From contig JAPJBO010000102.1 of the NCBI GenBank assembly GCA_030068145.1, forward strand, positions 1 to 64,000: 64,000 nucleotides of DNA, read 5' to 3'. Positions within the stretch are counted from its first letter, which is position 1. The number at the start of each line of letters is the position of its first letter. The position numbers were made by a program, and so were the translations under genes. Shown here in pieces: positions 36,970-48,489 of the stretch. Below the pieces are notes generated by a model, which made no database searches, was not told where the DNA came from, and was given only the letters and a program-made list of their open reading frames with translations. The DNA is from Diplonema papillatum (taxonomy: Eukaryota; Euglenozoa; Diplonemea; Diplonemida; Diplonemidae).

Positions 36970-37865
36970 CTGCACATCCATGTGAGAGGTGAGAGGTGGT
37001 TCTTCTTGTTAGGCTGAAAGCTTGTAACAACCGCTCCTGAGAGAAGTTCTGGACGAACTTTTACGAAGGTTTCCGAGAGTTGTTCTCGTAGCCACACACA
37101 GCTGCCGTTGCCGTCAGTTTCCGAGAGGGAGAAAATCGGTCGCCTCACTACCACTTGGTCAAAGCCAAGCATGTGTGGTCCTTGAAGTCAATTGCGTTAG
37201 CGCTATGCTCACCCTGAACACAGTCTCCCCCGCCGGTCCATTCGGACTCGTCTGGACGCGGGATCTGGAGGACACGGGATGTGGAGGATCTGGATGTGAA
37301 TCTAGAAGTTGCCGTTAGCAAAGCTGGTCGTGGCCCGATACATCCGATGTAACTCACGCATTCTTGCTTCTTGCTGGGTCGCAATCCGTCCAGTGGTAGC
37401 ATCACGGCACACACAACTCGGATCCTGTCGCCTTTTGAAGCGTATTCCTACGAGTCATCGCGTAGCAAGTGCTGAAAGAACACAAATCGTATCAAAAGGC
37501 GACGTGTGCACTGCCTGTGCAAAGCAAGGGGGGCCGCTTTCACAACGAGAATCCGGGTACTAAAGATTGTGTATTCGAGCAAAAGCTTTTACTCCTTCTT
37601 GCTCTCTACGCGAGGTTGCTCTCTTCTTCCTTGTTCTTTGTTTCAATGCACCAATCAGAGGTCCGATCGCGCTCGCGAGTTTTTAGGGAGAAACTCGAAA
37701 GGTCGGGCCGTTGTTTTTGGGTGAATCTTCATTTGTCTGCAAAGCTCTGTGCAGAGGTGTACTGTCTCTCGCCGAAGGAGAAATCCGGGCAGTGGACGGG
37801 TGGCTACACCCATTGCCAGCGGCTCTACATCACGCCACAGCTACACCGTCCGGGGCACCCACTTA
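36970..37865. other. No exon recognised
   Basis: The first exon and promoter of the CH gene may lie here or beyond. No convincing coding stretch. Confidence 0.4.
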
Positions 37866-38350
37866 AAAAAGGCAGCTAGCAAGTCTCGTGAGTGCAAGAG
37901 TTACACCTGCAAGTAGCAGGTCTTGAATGCATGAGGGACACACCTGCGAGGGGAGACGACGCACCCCATTGCCCTCCACAAAAAAAAGGCAACAGCCCCA
38001 CCGTCTAGTGCACCCAATATCACCTGGCAAACAAGTCTCGCGTGGGCATGAGGTACACCTGCGAATAGCAGGTACCAACCACACTTGCGAGGGAGACCAT
38101 GCGCCCCACCTTCACCGTGGTGCACCCATTAAGCCAGTCCATCTTCCTGACAGACCGTGATAGAACGTCAACCGCAGTTCCAGGCAACTGTATGCAGCTC
38201 CAAGGGATAGGGATGGACCAGATAGACCGCGGTGTACCGTATTCCACAGCGGCAGGCAATTCAATTCCATGGGACAGGATGCCGGTTTACCCATTAGAAA
38301 CAGTCCGCTGGCAAGCAGGTCTCGATATTCTCGCGGGTGCTTGCGACACA
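37866..38350 (+). repeat. Imperfect ~160 bp repeats
   Basis: GCAAGTCTCGTGAGTGC, TACACCTGCAAGTAGCAGGT, CACACCTGCGAGGGGAGAC at 37877-37965 recur as CAAGTCTCGCGTGGGC, TACACCTGCGAATAGCAGGT, CACACTTGCGAGGGAGAC at 38030-38097, and more loosely at 38308-38370. No gene. Confidence 0.7.
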
Positions 38351-38499
38351 CTACTAGTAGCAGAGGGGTGCAGCCGTCGGGCAACCTACCGGTGTCCGCG
38401 CCAGTCCACCCCTTTTTGCTGCAAGTGGATCGAATTGCCTGCTGTCTCTCACAGGCTAACACAGGCTCAATCTCTCAGCAGGGGGTGGACGCTCAGTGC

Positions 38500-38697
38500 A
38501 GGCTACAGCTCGAGAAAAGAAAGGTCTATGTACGGCAGGTGCCCGCACTTGATACACCGCCGCGCGCCCGGCGGCACGTTACAGTGCGTTCCGCAGAAGA
38601 TGACTCCGAACATCGTCACGATCGTGGCGATCTGCGCGTTGGTGGGGTTCTCCTTTATTCTCTCGTTGGCAGGTCTGGAACTGAGCTGGTGGCTCTA
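38500..38697 (+). CDS. Possible 3' exon with C-terminal membrane anchor
   Basis: The frame reads MYGRCPHLIHRRAPGG, LQCVPQKM, then a single hydrophobic span IVTIVAICALVGFSFILSLA and a short WWL tail before the stop. A C-x(13)-C pair precedes the span. It is preceded by CTACAG, a possible acceptor. The rest of the gene is not identified, and the family is unknown. It could be a chance ORF. Confidence 0.3.
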
Positions 38698-39022
38698 AGC
38701 AACTCATTTCAATCCTATTTCATATCCAACCCCTACCTCTTTTTAGCCTTCGCAATATATACTAGGGTAGCCCGCAACTTTCTTGGCACCAAAAGAAGAG
38801 CCCGCGTTGCGTGTATGAAGCACGGTCGCAAAGGCGAAATATGTGTCTCGAGAACTCGGGGTTCTTTACTGTTTTTCGTAGTAATAATGCTTTGGAAACA
38901 CGAAAGAGAACGCTGGGAGCGTGTTTGGGAGAAGATTGGCCTAACGATCATATTCACTCACTATCAATCACCACCAGGCTAATCGTACAAATTCCTATTC
39001 TTTTTCAACACCGTATTGTGAG

Positions 39023-39211
39023 TTATTTGTGGTTTTTTTGTGTTGGTGCTGAGGGTTTAATGTGCACTAGCAAGCATACGTAAAAGATGGACGCGACCCA
39101 AGCCACGTGCCACGCCCAGTCGAACAGAACAAACACCCACGACGTGGCCATGAACAGGCCTCCGAGGCCTAAGGCGGGGGCGAACCCGATGCAAGGCAGC
39201 AGCTTCGCCAT
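39023..39211 (-). CDS. Small membrane protein or first exon
   Basis: ATG at 39211 (MAKLLPCIGFAPALGLGG) starts two hydrophobic spans, LGLGGLFMATSWVFVLF and WHVAWVASIF. After 44 codons FY|GTATGC matches the window's donor type, so this could be a first exon ending at 39080. If not spliced, the frame ends at 39023 after 62 residues (IKPSAPTQKNHK). I do not recognise the family. Confidence 0.4.
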   Translation of the reverse strand: MAKLLPCIGFAPALGLGGLFMATSWVFVLFDWAWHVAWVASIFYVCLLVHIKPSAPTQKNHK

Positions 39212-41715
39212 TGAATTCTCGCCTTCTTTTATACGAGGGCAGCCAGGGGTCTGACTCGCCTCTCTGGAGCCCTCAGGTGGGGGGTGCCGGTGAACTGGGA
39301 CGGGTCTCCTGTACATTTTGTGTTTCCGACGATCCCGTGGGATGTGCAGATTGGTGTCTTTCGACCTTTCTCTTTTGAGTTCAAGTTCGTTTTGAAGGCG
39401 CCCGGTAGGCTTTCGTGCGCCGGATCTTCTTCATGCGGCCAAAGGCCGGTTTCTTCCGCCGCAACCGTGCTGTTCTCTTCAGCATGGCCATCCCCACTAG
39501 GACCGTCGTTGACCGCACGAACCACAATACCCTGGACGCGGCGGCGGAATGCCACCCATTAAGAGGGCCCCACTCGGGACGTTCAGCTTGTGTGCTTTGC
39601 GGCTTTAGTAATCTTTGTCGGACTGCCGAAGCAGCCAGGTCACTTGATCTGCCTTGTTTTCTAATCTCACAGATGCAGGGTTCCCAAGCAGAAAATGTGA
39701 TTTTGGAGACTTACCGGTCTGTACCGGGAAAACGAAGGTAACCCGCTCTTCTTGGGCATATGCAAGAAGCGCGAGGGACATTGGGCCACGACGATGTAGA
39801 GGTTGGGAAAAGTAGTCGCAGCGACAGGTAGACGATTGTTGATGCTCGTGAGGAACAGCGGGTGAAAGGTGAAAAAGCCATCACTGACCGGCCAGGAGAA
39901 ACCGGCGAGACGGTGTACGATGCATAGTTGTACGATGCATAGTTGTTGTACTTGAGCTTCAGACTCGGGTCGTGATCGTGCACTTGTCGAACACCGAGTC
40001 CAAGAACTAATCCAATTCCTGCGGAGTAGGTTTTCCAGAGTTCCGTCGTCCAGGAGCTTTGTAAGCCTGTTCTTGATTGAAGCTACAGCTCTAGTGGTGA
40101 GGTAGCCAGGCCCCCAAGCCGCCTTATGCACAACACGGCTACAGCAGATGCAGCCCTGCTTGGGTGCTCTCCCTCTCCACTCAGCCACCCAGCTCGCCAC
40201 TTGACCTGACTCAGCTGCCACCCTGGCAGCCGCAGGAGCAACCTTCGCAATGAATTCGCGCAGCTGGAGTGTACGCAGGCAGTCGCGGCTTTAAAGAAAA
40301 ATGAAAGGGGAGAGAAGTTGAACCAGCGCCGAAAGCTTTTGCGAAGGGGAGAGGGGTTCCCCCGGCGGGGAGAACAGGCGCAAACGAAGGTCGTTGCAAT
40401 GAGGGAAAGCTTCGTTATAAAACGGCCATTTATTTGCATTTTTTTTACCAATTTCAACCGTGCAGGTCCAACCGTGCTATCATGAATTGCAGAAGGTCAC
40501 CGCAAAACCGTGGCGTTTTCACGTCGTCCTGACGTAAAACGAACAGATACTGCGTTCTTTCAATGAGAAGAACTCTCTCTTTTCCCCTCGGCTTCCCACC
40601 ATCATCATCATCATCGGTTTTGTATCAGCCGCGGTTGTGTGGCGACCTTCTATTTGTTTCCTTTTGACGGACGCGGACGAGTTCCCACCTCTGCGACGAT
40701 TGCTACGTCCTTGCTGATGACATCCGTCCTCAGTAAGGGCGGCCGTTTCTTTTTCTTTCTTCTTCTTTGACTGATGCGGACGAGTTCGCATTGGTACCCG
40801 ATGCAAGTATCCTCCCACGGACGAAGAGATAGGGGACGTTTTCGGAGTGCATAAATCAAGAGTCATAAGACTTCATAACGGGGAACCATAACGGGGGCTC
40901 ATTGGAATGGTATCGCGACACCTCTGTTCACCAGCGGCAAACATTGATCCTTTTTGGCGTGACTTCACCCGAGAGGTGCAGTGTCCGAACACCAGCAAGG
41001 TTGTGCCTTCTTCGACACAATTGTTGTGGTGTCCCCCGTCCGCAAAGGGACAATCGCGCCGCAGATTGTTGCTTCTTTTCATTTTCTTTCGATAAGATAC
41101 TCGAGGAGGTTGCCAGTTGCAAATCAGCACACAGGGGGGAAAATGCGCTGTCTAGCCCGCAGTAAACACAGGGAAATCGGAACTTTGGGGTTGGTAGTAT
41201 TGTTTGTTGCGGGTACGCGCATCCCGCACGGAATAGTGTGATGGACCTTTCTTCGGAGGGGCTCACGCACTCAAAGGTCGACTATACGCACGGAATAGCC
41301 GACGAGACCTCTTTGAGTCTTGTGCTGATCTCGATTGCGAGCCCCCTCGGGAGGAACGCGTAGAATACACCCCCAGCCTCCGTCGAAACAAGCACTGGCG
41401 GCCCCTCCAGTATTTCTTTTTGTGTTTCCGTTTTTTTCGTTCTTTCTTTGCAGTCCAATTCCAAAGCCGTGATCCACCAGAAATGGTAGACCGGACCGGG
41501 GTTTTGGCTGGAATCCTCACGGTATCCTCAGAGGGCAATTTGCTGGGCTTGAACGAACCTACAGGCATGTGTGTTCTTCAGGGGGGGGAGTTTCTTAGTT
41601 TGGTGTTTGGGCAGAATCATGTATGTTTGATGCTCACATCAAGTTTTGCGAAATGCGCGACGGTCACTCCGGCCTCCAAGTGCAAGCATCCCCCCCCTAT
41701 CGTGAGCTGTTGTGT
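39212..41715. other. Gene-poor stretch, nothing assigned
   Basis: ORFs up to 184 codons exist on both strands, but none shows a known motif or consistent splice context. A small tandem of TTGTACGATGCATAG is at 39913-39943. (ATC)n-like CATCATCATCATC is at 40601-40615. Confidence 0.4.
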
Positions 41716-41717
41716 GT

Positions 41718-41833
41718 GGAGCTCAGAAGCTGGAGTTAAGAAAGTGGGTGTCGCACCCGCTTTTCGGGTGTGGACTCACACGCGTTTTGGTCGTAGCACA
41801 CCCGCTTATCAGGTGTAACTCAGCTTCTGAGCT
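41718..41833. repeat. Fold-back element with ~19 bp arms
   Basis: AGCTCAGAAGCTGGAGTTA (41719-41737) pairs with TAACTCAGCTTCTGAGCT (41816-41833) with one bulged base. The ~78 bp loop carries ACACCCGCTT...CGGGTGTG words that pair again. Confidence 0.75.
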
Positions 41834-41904
41834 GGACCTCACCGTGTAGAGTGAAATCTTTTGTTTCCGGTCCACTACTGTTTGCACCGGATCGGTCTGG
41901 GCAG

Positions 41905-42262
41905 GTGACTGCAACGTCGCGGTTTTTTGAACCGTCGCTTTGTGGTCAAGTGCTCGTAACCGTACATTTTGTAGGTTAGTGTTTTTGTCCCAGTAACTAG
42001 TGCACCTTCTGACTGGTCAGGTTCTGACCGGTCATTCGGCTAAAGTAAAATGAGCATATTTTGAACCGTCGGTTTCTTTGTGGTCAAACGTGATGGACAC
42101 GTTGTGTCATAAGATTTGCACTAGTCATAGCCACGGGCCTTTTGACCAGTCAGATTCTGACCGGTCAGTCGAGTCGCCGGCTTACGGACAGTCTGACAGC
42201 AAGTTGCGGTTTTTGAATCGTCGGCTTTTTGTCATCAAGCGCCCGTGACCTTACTACACTTT
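41905..42262 (+). repeat. Imperfect tandem repeats
   Basis: GCGGTTTTTTGAACCGTCG, then GTGGTCAAGTGCTCGTAACC and ACATTTTGTAG at 41918-41974 recur as TTTTGAACCGTCGG...GTGGTCAAACG (42059-42090) and GCGGTTTTTGAATCGTCGG...CATCAAGCGCCCGTGACC...CACTTTGTAG (42204-42266). A CTGACCGGTCA word lies between units. Confidence 0.75.
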
Positions 42263-42266
42263 GTAG

Positions 42267-42542
42267 TACCGTAATTGGATTAATGTTGAACCGGGTAAAA
42301 CCTGGAACACCCCCAAATGGGCCCAGGTTTTACCCGGTTCGGCATTTTTTCGGAGTTTGCAGAATATCGCGACCCTTGTGCTTGCCCGCGCCTTGGGGTG
42401 CTCAATACTCAGCTCGACCCCTAGACGCCGCTTGTCATATGAGGCTGCAGGACCACCACCGGTGCAGTCATGCATGGGAGACCCCCCGGGTGCCCCAGGT
42501 GTTAACCGGTCTGTCCAGTTCAACATTATTCCAATTACGGTA
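42267..42542. mobile_element. MITE-like element with ~25 bp terminal inverted repeats
   Basis: TACCGTAATTGGATTAATG continuing to TTGAAC (42267-42291) is the inverse of 42518-42542 with one mismatch. The element is 276 bp, begins with TA and ends with TA (a TA target would fit a Tc1/mariner-type MITE), and has no coding capacity. Inside, a perfect 18 bp palindrome pair, GAACCGGGTAAAACCTGG at 42288-42305 and its complement at 42323-42340, gives a second nested hairpin. Confidence 0.75.
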
Positions 42543-45280
42543 TCTATTGCTAAGATGTGGAGCTAGTCGTCATGCACACCCTCGGGCCGGTCAGTCTAAG
42601 AATGTGACCGCAGGGGTCACAGGTTTTGACCCATCGTGTAGTCGTGGTCAAGAGGTGGCACGTGACGACTATACGTTTTGTACTGTTCTTGCGCTGGAAA
42701 GCAGACTGCTGGTCATGGTCGGGCAGATTCTGACCGGAAAGCGATCGCACATGGCGGCTTTCGACCAGGCATCTTTTTGCGGCCAACGAGATGGGATCAA
42801 TGATCGCACCCTATGCAATTGACCGCACTTTGCTGCATGCAACATCGGTACCCAGTGGAATGGCTGACTCCCGGGCTGACGTGCAGTCACTGCTTTCGAC
42901 TTTCGTGATCCGTCTTTGCCATCTTGTGTGTGAGGGGGTAATTTAGGGTGAGGACCTCGCTCTTTTTTTTGATCAATTCACCAGTTCTTTTCAGTACTGT
43001 TCAGTACAGTGGTGCGCAGAATACTAGCAGTGCAGTATTCAAAGTCGGTGTCGTCCTTCTTCTTCTTCCACAACCAGTCAGCCCAACACTCGATTCTGGC
43101 AACCGGGAAACAATCGCAGCCCTAACTTATGTATTTCCCGGAGTGCCTCTTTTGCTTCATACTTCTGGGACTCTGGACTTTCTGGGTAGAGGAACCGGCT
43201 CTATTCACTGACAAGACAACAATTCCACGCAGTGTAGCTCGAAACTCACATCCTTCCCAACAATCGCAGGGATGGTTACGTGTACGCAGAGTCGATCTCA
43301 AACGAGGTTCATAGCTACACAAGGTTCGTTGGTGCCCCGGCGTTGTAGAACAACATCAAACACATGAGGGCCGACACCGCACAAAACGAAGCGCCTGTCT
43401 TTATAGAGACAGAGAGTTCGCTTAAAAATCCGGGGTTTAAAGTCGGCTGATCATCGTCGAAATATTGCCGTAAATAGGTAAAGCCTTCCCCCTCGGCGGG
43501 TTTCACCACCTTAACAGTACGAGGGAGGAGGCTTTAACTTTTACTGAGACGACTGCACAGCCACGAATGGGTATCCTAGGGACTTTTTGCTTGCGTTGAA
43601 GGAACACAAGCCCCTGGACGTCAGCGCAGGCAGGGCAGATCATACAGATAAACGCCTCGTTAAACGTGCACGCGCTTCACGCTCGACACCGGTCTCCAGC
43701 CTCGACCTACAGATCGTATTGGCATACCGATTTCGGCTTACGTACACAAGACGATGGCAACAGAGACCCGGTGTAGAGTCGAAAGCCTGCTGAATGGGCA
43801 CACGCTTCACGCCCCATAGATCGAGCGGAATACCACTGTCGGCCAGCGTATCCCCACACAAGCCCCAGGACGAAAACAGACACTTCACAACATGCAATGC
43901 GTGCCTTCTGAATACGGATAGAGTATATTACTCCAGGGGATTAGCTACTGTAACCAGATTCGGACCGCAGTCTGAATCTGGCGCTACGGGCCGAGGCCCT
44001 AAACAAAAGAAAACAGGTGCCATCCGGCCTGCAGGATTTCGTTGTGTTTCGTTCTCGGTACTCATGTGCAGTTGTGTTCCGGAAGTGTTCCCTTCAGTAC
44101 AACAGTACTTAGAGAATAGTTGAGTCGCAGCTTGACAAAACAGATAGAACAACGAAGGTGCTTTTTATTCGCTTTTCGGAGTTAAAGTTCGCTTGAGATT
44201 CCGGGATTTTAGGGCCTCGGAATATTGCTCACGAAATGGAGGGTCGGTTCTGCCTTAGAGTATGCTAGGTTCTCCGACTCCCACAATCGTTCTGAGCGCT
44301 CTGAGTGTCTGCACACAGAACAGCGAGGCTGGTTTGTCAGTCGACTGCTCGGAAAGCTCGTGAGACAGCTGGGACGCACCCAGAGGGAACGAGCCCGAGA
44401 GGGGGCGTTGTTGCCCCCAGGTGACAACTTCGTCGTTGGCCATACAAAGAATAAGATGAGATGGCTTTCACGCGGCTGAGCTCAGCACGGCGAATCGTGT
44501 CTGCAGACGGGACAGCGATGTGAGTGTGGTATCTCGTGTGGCTGTTCGGCAATCCCAGTGTAAGCGAGTCTGAACAGGCAATTCGATGCAAATTTCGAAT
44601 CGCGCTATGTGCCGAGCGGCACTATAGGCAGGAACTTGGAGGGAGGGAGGTTGCGATGTTTTTTTTCCCCCGCAAACTCTTGTTCGAAAATAGACGGCAG
44701 GCTTTGAAGATGGGGATGATACGATTTTCGCAAACTCAAAATCCAGTTGATTGGAAGATTGACGGACTTCGATAATAGACACGCACTTGTCCGCGCCAAC
44801 TTCCGCGGCCTGTTCCGAGACCACTGGTTTTCTACCGAAGGCAGGGCTTGTTTTCGGGAGTGCCGCATCTCAAAGCAACACACATGCAAGCACCACCAGG
44901 TAGCCTGCTGGGTTTACGGAGATTGCTAGAGTACGTGGTCTGTGCAGCAGCATTGGCTTTCGACAGACGTCAAACGCCCCGTATCCGGTTTGGATGCCAC
45001 GTGCTTTAACACAATGAACATCCGAAGACCACCAAATATCTAGTACGGCGCTTTCTTTTGTTGGTGCGCGGATAGTCTCAATGCCAACAATGCATTGTTC
45101 ACGCAAGGAACTTGTCTGGTACATCGCTCTGCGGGGCACGCGAGGTGATAAGGCCGACACGCAGTTTCTTCACGACGTGTGCAGCAGCACTGCTTATTGG
45201 TGTCCGCTCGAAGGAAAACCTTCCCTTGATATGCTCAGGGATGGCAAGCCTCGACGACCAGCCATCTCCGGACTCAGTTA
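42543..45280. other. Gene-poor stretch, nothing assigned
   Basis: Scattered short repeat words shared with other parts of the window: AAACGAAGCGCCTGTCTTT at 43381 and 53487, GAGTTCGCTTAAAAATCCGGGG at 43411 versus 55033, CTCCGACTCCCACAATCG at 44273. No exon recognised. Confidence 0.4.
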
Positions 45281-45830
45281 AAAACTGCCGGCTTTGCCCA
45301 GCCTACGATGATCGAACACATTAACACAATCGCTGCAAACGTGTTGTCCACTTTCGGCACCTCGTTGGAAGAAACCCCCACGACTCGGCTAAAGGTTAAT
45401 AGGTGAGCGGCCGCAGAAGGTCGGCAGAAAGGACAGAACTGCCATCGCACAGCAAGCAATGAGTATACGAGCATTGTCGACCAGCCTGCCTGCCGGGTTC
45501 AGGAAACTGCTTCAGTGTACTGCACATGATCATACATAGTCTCACCTTTTGCAAGTCGAAAACGGGCGTGCCCAGCCCTACGATGATCGAACTCATTCGC
45601 AGGAAACGTGCCCATTTTCGCGGCACAGCAGTAGTCTCACCATAGAAGATCGGCAACAGCTGGGCGAAGAACTGATCACAGCAGCTCCCGAGCACAATCG
45701 ACGAACCAGCCCTGTCCAGGAGACCGCTTGCGTGCGAGGCACACATGGTCTCATTGTAAAAGACCGGCACCAGAAAGCAGCAACGAGTGCTCAAGAGACC
45801 GCTTGCGTGCAAGGCACACACTAGTAGCAC
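45281..45830 (-). pseudogene. Two decayed tandem copies of the CDF transporter's last coding segment
   Basis: 45285-45358 (GCCTACGATGATCGAACACA...) and 45547-45623 (GCCCTACGATGATCGAACTC...) match 45990-46050 of the gene. On the minus strand they read TFAAIVLMCSIIVGWAKPAVF and SSIIVGLGTPVFDLQK, against TYAAIVVSGSIIVGLGKPIF in the transporter. Each is cut off on both sides. Between 45718 and 45890 a GAGACCGCTTGCGTGCGAGG block repeats three times, linking these copies to the gene end. Confidence 0.75.
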
Positions 45831-45858
45831 CCGAGCATTATCGACGAGGCAGCCCTGC

Positions 45859-46833
45859 TCAGGAGACCGCTTGAGTGCGAGGCACACGGTCCTTCATCTC
45901 AACGTCGCCCGCCGCCCGGGGCGCTGCTCGTGTCCTGCAGGCAGCCTCCCTGTGTGCTTGCAAACCGACGACCCAGTTGAAAATCGGCTTGCCCAGTCCC
46001 ACGATGATCGAACCCGAGACCACAATCGCCGCATACGTGTCGGCTTTCCTGCCGTCCACGTCTAGCAGGAGGATGGCGAGGGACTCGAAAAAGGTGGTGA
46101 GGGACCTCAGAAAGTCGGCGGACACATGCAGGAGAGCGGAGCAGAGGTTCATGTGCGCAGTGTGCGCGGTGTTGAGCATAGCTTCGGTGTTTTGATCGGC
46201 GGGCTTGTTTCTATAAAGGAAGTATGGGACCAAACACACAACGTCAAAGGCTATGCCGGCAATCGCGAAGGCCAGTACAATGTAAGGGTTGACATCGTCG
46301 TCGTCTTCTGCGGTTTCCCAAGGCTTGTCGATCGCATCCTGCGCAGCTTCGCACAAGAAGTACAACGTGATACCGAGCAGGGAAAAGAGGGAAATGCCAC
46401 TTGCTATGAGTTGATTTCTGGCGCGGGTCGACGAGTTGCGGTCTTTCCGACACTCGACGGTGAGGTTCATGCCGTACGTGATGGTGTCGACGCCCATGGT
46501 GACGCAGTCGCTGAGCAGGGCCAGGGAGTTGGCCAGCAGAGCCCCCGTCGCTTGGGCGACCGTGATCGTGGCAAACAGCACCAGCGACAGGAAGAACGTC
46601 CGCGCGTGCTGCGACCAGACGCACCCGCAGACCTCGGCGGTTCCCTCGCACAGCCGCTCCGCATCGTCGACGATCACCTGCGCCCGGCTCGACAGCAGCA
46701 TCTCCACTTCTTCTTCTTCTTCTTCTTCTTGTTCCCCATCCTCTTCTCCGTCCACCTCCTCGTTGATCAGCATCGAAGCTTCTTTTACGGTGCAGTCAAG
46801 CATCCTACACTCCGGATCGGCTTCGTCGGGCAT
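45859..46833 (-). CDS. CDF-family (ZnT-like) metal transporter
   Basis: ATG at 46833 (MPDEADPECRML), 324 residues, no intron needed. The cytosolic N-terminus is acidic with an EEEEEEEVE run. Six hydrophobic spans follow: TFFLSLVLFATITVAQATGA, NSLALLSDCVTMGVDTITYG, LIASGISLFSLLGITLYFLC, VLAFAIAGIAFDVVCLVPYF, LCSALLHVSADFLRSLTTFF and TYAAIVVSGSIIVGLGKPIF. Order and motifs are those of cation diffusion facilitators, which export Zn2+ or related ions from cytosol by proton antiport. Span 5 has the classic HVSAD (H-x3-D) metal site. Span 2 reads SDCVTMGVD, so the usual His is Thr, implying altered metal preference or a non-transporting paralogue. The cytosolic C-terminal domain is very short. Decayed copies of its 3' end follow. 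Confidence 0.85.
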   Translation of the reverse strand: MPDEADPECRMLDCTVKEASMLINEEVDGEEDGEQEEEEEEEVEMLLSSRAQVIVDDAERLCEGTAEVCGCVWSQHARTFFLSLVLFATITVAQATGALLANSLALLSDCVTMGVDTITYGMNLTVECRKDRNSSTRARNQLIASGISLFSLLGITLYFLCEAAQDAIDKPWETAEDDDDVNPYIVLAFAIAGIAFDVVCLVPYFLYRNKPADQNTEAMLNTAHTAHMNLCSALLHVSADFLRSLTTFFESLAILLLDVDGRKADTYAAIVVSGSIIVGLGKPIFNWVVGLQAHREAACRTRAAPRAAGDVEMKDRVPRTQAVS

Positions 46834-47061
46834 TTTCGTCTTTTTTTGGGCGTTTTTCTTTGTTGACTGGGTTTTTGGTGGGAGGTCAAAGAACTTGGCG
46901 ATCGCCTGTACTGCAAGGGTCGGTAGTGCATGACGCCTGTATCGGTCGCCTTGCCTCTCGCAGAGCAGAAGTACGACTGTGCGACAAGTCTCGGCTGAAA
47001 CGTTCCATCTTGGCTCGGTTGCGAGTGCAGGTTGCATGGTCCTTGTCCCATGGAGACACCC

Positions 47062-47165
47062 TCCGAGGAACCTTGAGGATAGCCGCATCGTGACTTTCGC
47101 CGTGTCCAGGTATCGACCAAGATGAGGATAGCCGCATCGTGACGTCGCCGTGTCCAGGTATCGAC
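47062..47165 (+). repeat. ~47 bp tandem duplication
   Basis: GAGGATAGCCGCATCGTGAC followed by GCCGTGTCCAGGTATCGAC occurs at 47077-47119 and 47124-47165. Confidence 0.85.
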
Positions 47166-48005
47166 ATCTTGCAGACTCTCGTTGCGACCGCTACGAGCTT
47201 CTTTCGCGCTATCTTCAGCCCTTTGCGCGCCATCCAGTCGTTGAGCGCCTTGGTCTGGGCGGGGACGGCGCATGTGACGTCAGATTGTCGATGTAGACCT
47301 TGCATTGGTGATCATTGCAAGTGGATCAATCAAGTAATAGACCCCCACTTTCCTTTTCTTACGAACCTTTGCTCGTAAAAACAGGAGTCTTCAAGGCCGA
47401 TTTGATGCGCCCCATGGTCACCCGGAGCGGAATAGACGTGTTTTTCTCCAGGTGCTGACCCTTGGCCATTGCTCCTCGTCTTGAGAAGGGGGCATTTCTA
47501 GGCATACATCCGATCCGACTCGCGTATTCTCGTGTTGGGGGGTCGCAACCCCGATCGCTCGCAAAATTCTCAAGCAAAGGAAGGGAATATTCAAAGTGAA
47601 AGCGATACCAGAATCTACGATGGCTTCGGGTCGGTTCCTTCTTTTTGTCTGAACTTCTTTTGATGCAAACGCGGAGTAAGAAAGGAAAATCATCTAGATA
47701 AGGGGGGATAGGAGGAGAGAGCTGCCGCGTTTCAAGACGACTTCGAACAGTGATACACATATGCTAGGGACTTGCCTACACTGGCATTGCGCGACGCAAG
47801 CCATCCTGGATGGTGTGTGCGCCTAAAGTATGGGTAACACACACGTGTGCTGAGGATGACGCAGTATCTGAAAAGCGAGACAAGGGTCATTGGTTTCCTC
47901 TGCCAAAGAACCACCACCGATGTAGTCTGCGAAAGGCCACAGGTTGCACCCAAGCCGAAGCTTCTGCCGAAACGTCCCAGCCACGAGTGCACAGGCTGCG
48001 GCTGA
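47166..48005. other. No gene recognised
   Basis: Short ORFs only. No motif or splice context. Confidence 0.4.
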
Positions 48006-48165
48006 TTCCGCGCTAGCGGCGCTGCCCCTCCCTGAGCCGCGGCAGACGGTTGCCTCAGTTCTGCACAGCAAGGTCCTTGATCTCGCTCGCGACGCGGTTA
48101 AACGCTCGCAGGGGCAGGTGACAACGTCATAAAGTGACGTGACCTACGAGAAAGTACATGCCGAT
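48006..48165 (+). pseudogene. 5'-truncated LINE ORF2 3' end, plus strand
   Basis: A frame ends ...KVLDLARDAVKRSQGQVTTS-stop at 48132, matching QVLDLDDAMTGDDVIK-stop of the full-length element, preceded by ALPLPEPRQT against SPEPQESPAPLAP. The bases GACAACGTCATAAAGTGACG (48120-48139) match the element's end. The tail GTGACCTACGAGAAAGTACA (48139-48158) matches the tail of the 14107 copy and not the full-length one. Confidence 0.7.
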
Positions 48166-48489
48166 CCCCATGTGCAATCGAAATAACTCAATGCTTCCAT
48201 TGGCCTGAGGTAAACGCTCATGATCGTCTACTACCCTTCTTGAGACACGGACCAAGGAGTTTAACCGCGCGAGGCTTAGGGTGTCAAACCCAGAAGCCGC
48301 CGTAGTTCACACACAGACAACCTTCGAGTCGGGCGCGTGCTTTCTTCTCTCAGCCACATATGTACCGGGGCACACCGTGACACTGCAGTTCCACGGGATA
48401 GGGGGACACTGCTGAAACTCCTCCGTCAGTCACTCGCGGAAGAAGGATACGCACGTTGCGTACCAGAGCTAACAGGACCCGCGTGTTCA

